Below, piece after piece: positions 4,849-7,822 of a stretch of DNA of 7,822 nt. The stretch lies in contig QNXQ01000124.1 of assembly GCA_003978875.1 (NCBI GenBank), positions 1 through 7,822 of the forward strand, read 5' to 3'. The notes under the pieces were generated by a model. It did not search any database. It was not told where the DNA came from and worked only from the letters and a program-made list of their open reading frames with translations. A program made the translations under genes and the position numbers. Within the stretch, counting starts at the first letter, position 1. Each line of letters begins with the position of its first letter. The stretch is from Aquifex sp. (GTDB taxonomy: Bacteria > Aquificota > Aquificia > Aquificales > Aquificaceae).

Positions 4849-5316
4849 TTAGCTTTCAGGCTCTACTTCAACACCATCAACACGAATAACGATATCCGCT
4901 GTTTCGTTGTTTTGTGCATCAAGCCCGTTCTTTTCGTCCCATCTGATTACAACGTCATAGGTTGCTCCAGGTTCTATGTAGATGGGAGTATCTAACACGT
5001 ATGCGTCTTCTTCGGTGAATGGATTAAGTTCAGGACATATAAATTTGGCCATTCCTAACATTCTTTCCTGTCCTGATTGCCCTTTAACGATTACAACAGC
5101 TCCTTTAACCGCTTTCTCAAGTTGTGCGGGTGTAGTTCCACACGCCCTTTCTATTGTGATTTTCTGCAGAAGCAGTCCCGCGTTTGATGGTGCTCTTCCT
5201 TCCTTATACATCACATAATCGGTTCCAGTCTTGTTGGTAAACATTGAAACCGCCCCTGAAGTGTCAGGCTTTACGGTGAAAAGTCTCCAATTCTTATAAA
5301 TCTTGGTTTTTGCCAT
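4849..5316 (-). CDS. Beta-rich protein, candidate capsid subunit (first of three)
   Basis: This is a 155-residue protein starting MAKTKIYKNWRLF. The ATG at 5316 is preceded by an ideal AGGAGGTG at six bases. A GTG nine bases upstream, inside the ribosome site, is not the likely start. Predicted strands include GLLLQKITIERA, GAVVIVKG, TPIYIEPGATYDVVIRWD and ADIVIRVDGVEVE. There is no signal peptide, membrane helix or catalytic motif. The ribosome site is among the best in the window, which fits an abundant product. It is the largest of the three adjacent beta-rich proteins and so the most attractive capsid candidate, but the assignment rests on context and strand pattern only. Confidence 0.75.
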   Translation of the reverse strand: MAKTKIYKNWRLFTVKPDTSGAVSMFTNKTGTDYVMYKEGRAPSNAGLLLQKITIERACGTTPAQLEKAVKGAVVIVKGQSGQERMLGMAKFICPELNPFTEEDAYVLDTPIYIEPGATYDVVIRWDEKNGLDAQNNETADIVIRVDGVEVEPES

Positions 5317-5360
5317 CTTTTTCACCTCCTTGGTTTTTTTGATTTTCTAAAGAAAAACGA

Positions 5361-5996
5361 TTAAATAGCATCAACGCCAACAGGTTTGGATATTTCATCA
5401 ACAGGTAAATCGTCGCCGTAAGATAGAACATCAAGGTTCTCCTCCGCTTCTTGAGGCTCTAATTCTTCCTGAGGTAGCTCTTCCACATCCGCTGGAATTA
5501 CTTCCTCGCTTTCAGGCTCGGGTAATGCCTCTGCTTCTTCTTCAGCTCTTAAGGATACTATTCCTCTGTCTTTAAAGACAAAATGGTCTATGAGGTTTAA
5601 AAATGCTCTTGCTCCCGCTCCCGCTACAAGCCCCAAGAAAAATTCTTTGTTTCTGCTTCCCTTCTTCAAGCCCATAAGTCCTATTCCCATTACCGCTATA
5701 TCTCCTACGGGTATGCCTTTCTGGATTAAGGAATTAAGAGACTGAATTTTGGGCGCTACTATGCTTTCTATTACCTTCCCGCCCGCAAGCCCGAAAGCTG
5801 TTCCAGCGGAGATAAGCATTAAACTTTTCTGGTCTCTTACAGGGTTTTTAATCAAAAGTAGCCCTACGTTCTTCCTTCCACGCTTAACGGTTAAAACTTT
5901 TGTCTTTTGGCTTGTTCTTCTTCTTTTCTTTGTGCTTTTCTCTGTGCTTTCCTTTTTCTTAGAGGGATTAATTACTAATGCCTCTAAAACCGCCAT
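5361..5996 (-). CDS. Membrane protein with basic head and acidic tail, probable virion membrane protein
   Basis: This is a 211-residue protein of unknown family with three distinct zones. Residues 12-42 are highly basic (KKKESTEKSTKKRRRTSQK and KVLTVKRGRK). Residues 58-141 hold three weakly hydrophobic, glycine/alanine-rich segments (about 58-80, 95-110 and 119-141). Residues 151-203 are very acidic (Glu/Asp/Pro-rich, no membrane potential). No catalytic motif is seen. A basic face and an acidic face on opposite sides of a membrane would suit a protein linking DNA or capsid to an internal viral membrane, but this is inference. The start has AGGAGG nine bases upstream. An 80-base region ahead of it, the largest gap on the minus strand, may contain a promoter or the 25-codon frame at 6003-6080. 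Confidence 0.78.
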   Translation of the reverse strand: MAVLEALVINPSKKKESTEKSTKKRRRTSQKTKVLTVKRGRKNVGLLLIKNPVRDQKSLMLISAGTAFGLAGGKVIESIVAPKIQSLNSLIQKGIPVGDIAVMGIGLMGLKKGSRNKEFFLGLVAGAGARAFLNLIDHFVFKDRGIVSLRAEEEAEALPEPESEEVIPADVEELPQEELEPQEAEENLDVLSYGDDLPVDEISKPVGVDAI

Positions 5997-6002
5997 CTTT
6001 CC

Positions 6003-6080
6003 TTACCTCCTTTGTTTTTTTACTTCCCGAAAAATCAAAAGGGAATAAACTAACGTCAAATTGATTTGAAATCTTTTCAT
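6003..6080 (-). CDS. Possible 25-residue membrane peptide
   Basis: The ATG at 6080 overlaps the stop of the preceding gene as ATGA. The frame runs 25 codons, MKRFQINLTLVYSLLIF then a basic end (REVKKQRR), to a TAA that overlaps the Shine-Dalgarno of the next gene. The middle is hydrophobic and both ends are basic, as in tiny membrane peptides. A GGGGAT about ten bases upstream could serve as a weak ribosome site. Such a short frame can arise by chance, and the same stretch could instead be an untranslated leader, so confidence is low. Confidence 0.3.
   Translation of the reverse strand: MKRFQINLTLVYSLLIFREVKKQRR
6031..6069 (-). promoter_or_regulatory. Weak promoter candidate with overlapping inverted repeat
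   Basis: Within the longest minus-strand gap, TTGACG (6059-6054) resembles a -35 box, and GATTTT (6036-6031), 17 bases on, is a poor -10 box. A perfect 6-base inverted repeat, TCAAAT and ATTTGA around two bases (6056-6069), overlaps the -35 candidate. This would give extra transcription of the membrane and beta-rich protein genes. The -10 match is only three of six. Confidence 0.2.
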
Positions 6081-6439
6081 CCTACTATCCCCTTTTCTTT
6101 CACCCGTCCTTTAAAGCCTATGATGTAAAGGTGTTTTCCTTCTTCATCTGTCAGAAGTTCGGGAAAGTCCGAAAGTCTGAAATCTCCTACTTTTGCTATG
6201 TAAACCTCTCCATTTCTGCATCGGAGTTCTAAAGGTTCATCTTTTCCAAAGAAGTGTATGTAAGGTCTCGGTGTTCCGTCTTTGTCTGAAAGGTAGATAA
6301 CCGCAAGAAGTTTCCCCAAATATACAAAGGTCTGAGGAACGTAAAACTTTATGCGTTTTGCTCTTTTCGGAAGCCTGCCCCAGTGGAAGGATGTGTAAAG
6401 CTCAATGGCTTTGTTGAGGCTTCTTTGACTTACTTTCAT
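6077..6439 (-). CDS. 120-residue protein of unknown function
   Basis: I do not recognise this protein. It begins with a helix (SQRSLNKAIELYTSFHWGRLPKRAKRI) followed by predicted strands (KFYVPQTFVYLGKLLAVIYLSD, YIHFFG, LELRCRNGEVYIAKVGDFRLSD) and a last strand HLYIIGFKG. The strand 40-50 is hydrophobic but reads as part of a beta domain rather than a membrane span. There is no signal or catalytic motif. The ribosome site AAGGAG lies six bases before the ATG, and the start overlaps the preceding stop as ATGA, so it is co-translated with the small membrane protein. It sits in the structural block, so a virion or assembly role is likely but unproved. Confidence 0.75.
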   Translation of the reverse strand: MKVSQRSLNKAIELYTSFHWGRLPKRAKRIKFYVPQTFVYLGKLLAVIYLSDKDGTPRPYIHFFGKDEPLELRCRNGEVYIAKVGDFRLSDFPELLTDEEGKHLYIIGFKGRVKEKGIVG

Positions 6440-6708
6440 TTTCTGCTCCTTTCTACAAATTTGGCAAGCAAATAAAGTGCTCCTCCCACCATCGCCATCT
6501 TTCCAGCGTCATTGATTGTTTTTCTGATGTCTTCTACTATGCTTTTCTGGTCAAACTGAACGCAGTAATCGGGTTTTACTTTTCCCTGTTTTACAAGCTC
6601 AAGGCAAGCGATACGCCTTTGTTCTTCCTTTATATCCCTGAAAATTGTTGAGCCTGTTAATGCTGTGATGGTTGCAACGCCTACAGCGGTTAAAACGAGA
6701 GGAAGCAT
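6436..6708 (-). CDS. Small two-helix membrane protein
   Basis: This 90-residue protein has a hydrophobic N-terminal segment (residues 2-23, LPLVLTAVGVATITALTGSTIF) and a second at 70-84 (KMAMVGGALYLLAKF). They are joined by a charged loop with two cysteines, Cys35 and Cys49. The C-terminus is basic. There is no known family. The loop cysteines could pair in an oxidising compartment or virion. The gene starts three bases after the stop of the Arg-rich gene with an AAGAGG ribosome site, and its own stop overlaps the next ATG. A virion membrane protein is the most economical reading, with a holin-like role as an alternative. Confidence 0.75.
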   Translation of the reverse strand: MLPLVLTAVGVATITALTGSTIFRDIKEEQRRIACLELVKQGKVKPDYCVQFDQKSIVEDIRKTINDAGKMAMVGGALYLLAKFVERSRK

Positions 6709-6711
6709 TCT

Positions 6712-7822
6712 TTAACCTCTTAGCATTCTAAAGAGCATAAATCCGCCCGTGAATAACATCAGAGGCATTAAGGCATCTTGTAAGCCTTTGTTTTGTGCGG
6801 GTGTCATCGGTGTGGGAGTTACCGTTTTAGGTATAGGTCTATATGTTTGAGTTCTCCTTATTACGGTTGTAGTTGCCGTTCTTTGATGTGTCCTTATAGG
6901 CATTATTGCAGGAATAGGTTTTGAGGGTGTTCTTTTTGGTCTTACGGGATGTCTGTATGCTCTTACAGGTCTTCTTATCGGTCTTCTCCAAATTCTTACA
7001 GGTCTTCTTATCCTTCTCCATGAAAAAGGCTGTATCCATAGAGGCATTGTTCTTGTTCTTCTTCCTATAAGTCTTCTGTATCCCTTAAGTAACCTTCTGT
7101 AAGCATTCAGATAAATACGTTTTCTCCTTCTTCTCCAGAGTTGCCAGTATCTATTTAGCTGGTTTTTAATTCTTAGGATTATCCTCCTTCTCCAGTATCT
7201 TTTTAGCCTTGAGAACCATGTTCTTGGATGCTTTCTTTTTAACTTCCTCACTTTTGCGAGCCAACGCATACGGACTAAAGCCCTTCTTATTTGCCATTTT
7301 TTCCATCTCAGCCAGTTTCTAAATCCTATATATTTGTTCCTTAGCCAAGCCTTAGCCTTGGAGAATAAACCGTATTTGTGGGCTAATGCTGTCCCGCCTA
7401 CAACAGCAGAACCTATTATCAAAGCTTTTAACGGTTTTCTTTTTATGAACCTTACTACCTTCTTAAAGGCTTTCCTTATTTTCCTAAAGAGCTTTTTAAA
7501 AAATCCAAGTTCTTGAGCTTCCGAGAGTTCTCCGTAAAGCTCCGCTAAGGCTAAAGCCTCTTCACCGTCTAAGGTGTCTATAGGAGTGTCAAGCTCAATG
7601 GAAAGCTCATAACTTTCTCCCGATAGGCTATCAATAGGAACGCTTAAAACCTCATTAGGATTTTCTTCTTCTCCTTCAAGCTCTGAAAATTCACCGAGTT
7701 CATTCTCAAGCCTTAAATATTCTTCTATTTCCCTTTCCGTATCTTCTACATCTTTCAAAACTTCTTTCTCATCAAGGCTAAGCTCCTTTCCTAAGGTGTC
7801 TACTTCTAAAAGTATTGTGCCC
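6712..7822 (-). CDS. Arg-rich membrane-anchored protein, candidate genome-condensing or virion protein (5' partial)
   Basis: The frame is open to the window edge, so the start is not visible. A TTG at 7758 could be called as a start, but it has no ribosome site, and the reading frame upstream continues a repeated motif. Counted from that TTG (348 residues), residues 1-82 are acidic, with VPIDSLSGE and TPIDTLDGE. Residues 86-110 are a cationic amphipathic helix (FFKKLFRKIRKAFKKVVRF). Residues 111-126 are a short membrane segment (KALIIGSAVVGGTALA). Residues 132-300 are extremely rich in Arg, Lys, Trp and Tyr. A Thr/Pro/Gln linker follows, and a second hydrophobic segment (about 329-346, ALMPLMLFTGGFMLFRML) ends the protein. 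The basic middle would bind nucleic acid tightly. Anchoring genome to an internal membrane is a reasonable inference; the family is not recognised. Confidence 0.8.
   Translation of the reverse strand, partial: GTILLEVDTLGKELSLDEKEVLKDVEDTEREIEEYLRLENELGEFSELEGEEENPNEVLSVPIDSLSGESYELSIELDTPIDTLDGEEALALAELYGELSEAQELGFFKKLFRKIRKAFKKVVRFIKRKPLKALIIGSAVVGGTALAHKYGLFSKAKAWLRNKYIGFRNWLRWKKWQIRRALVRMRWLAKVRKLKRKHPRTWFSRLKRYWRRRIILRIKNQLNRYWQLWRRRRKRIYLNAYRRLLKGYRRLIGRRTRTMPLWIQPFSWRRIRRPVRIWRRPIRRPVRAYRHPVRPKRTPSKPIPAIMPIRTHQRTATTTVIRRTQTYRPIPKTVTPTPMTPAQNKGLQDALMPLMLFTGGFMLFRMLRG
6961..7012 (-). repeat. In-frame 33-base direct repeat in the Arg-rich gene
   Basis: A 19-base word, TCTTACAGGTCTTCTTATC on the plus strand, occurs at 6961-6979 and again at 6994-7012, exactly 33 bases apart. 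It encodes the repeated peptide unit IRRPVR within the basic region (RRIRRPVRIW and RRPIRRPVRAY). The spacing keeps the reading frame, so the basic region may have grown by short duplications. Confidence 0.7.

Noticed and set aside
4990..4996. Further ATCTAAC copy away from the array
   Set aside because: One isolated heptamer in a window of this size is expected by chance.
5317..5325. GTG start giving three extra residues on the first beta-rich protein
   Set aside because: The GTG is part of the AGGAGGTG ribosome site, which serves the ATG at 5316.
5343..5356. Hairpin TTTTC/GAAAA between the 211-residue and 155-residue genes
   Set aside because: The stem is five AT-rich pairs with no T-run on the transcribed strand, so a terminator is not supported.
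6839..7039. Minus-strand frame within the Arg-rich gene (Lys/Thr/Asn-rich, 66 residues)
   Set aside because: It is a shifted reading of the same repetitive DNA without its own ribosome site. The in-frame 33-base repeat and continuous Arg-rich frame explain the sequence.
7756..7758. TTG start for the Arg-rich gene
   Set aside because: It has no ribosome site, and the frame continues upstream to the window edge with a matching protein repeat, so the gene is better called 5' partial.

Overview
The window looks like part of a virus or provirus (possibly a virus-derived plasmid) of a thermophilic bacterium. Several things point to a bacterial host. Shine-Dalgarno sequences of the AGGAGG type precede most genes, and two encoded enzymes attack peptidoglycan (a lytic transglycosylase and an M15-type peptidase). 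Codon and residue use is rich in Lys, Glu, Ile and Arg (AGA/AGG) and poor in Gln, as in thermophiles; an Aquificota host is my guess by style only, with no marker gene to prove it. No rRNA, tRNA, CRISPR array or IS element was seen.

Layout. The plus strand (1-2104) carries the C-terminal end of a phage fibre/spike-like protein, a small excisionase-type helix-turn-helix protein, a 394-residue protein of unknown family, and a very short tyrosine recombinase. The DNA of this part is full of repeats. A 10-copy ATCTAAC array lies inside the 394-residue gene (1003-1137). A second array of ACGGT repeats with a strict 11-base period (1427-1518) spans the end of that gene and the following gap. A perfect 11-base inverted repeat (1518-1543) sits just upstream of the recombinase. 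Together this looks like a replication origin and/or site-specific recombination module.

The minus strand (7822 down to 2101) is one long run of closely packed or overlapping genes converging on the recombinase gene. Read in the direction of transcription it encodes: an Arg-rich, membrane-anchored protein running off the window edge; a small two-helix membrane protein; a 120-residue unknown; a possible 25-residue peptide; a membrane protein with a basic head and acidic tail; three small beta-rich proteins with a similar C-terminal pattern; a coiled-coil/membrane XhlA- or holin-like protein; a membrane-anchored lytic transglycosylase; an M15 peptidase; a 54-residue protein; and a 235-residue basic unknown. 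Most junctions are ATGA overlaps or gaps below 15 bases, so the block is probably transcribed as one unit from a promoter outside the window.

How it may work together (inference): the minus strand would be a virion-and-lysis operon and the plus strand a replication/integration operon. No tail, portal, terminase or large capsid gene is visible. The many small membrane proteins, three small beta-rich proteins and a membrane-anchored transglycosylase resemble the style of tailless, internal-membrane viruses (PRD1, PM2, P23-77), but none is recognisable here as a known capsid protein, and the packaging ATPase that would prove this is not in the window.
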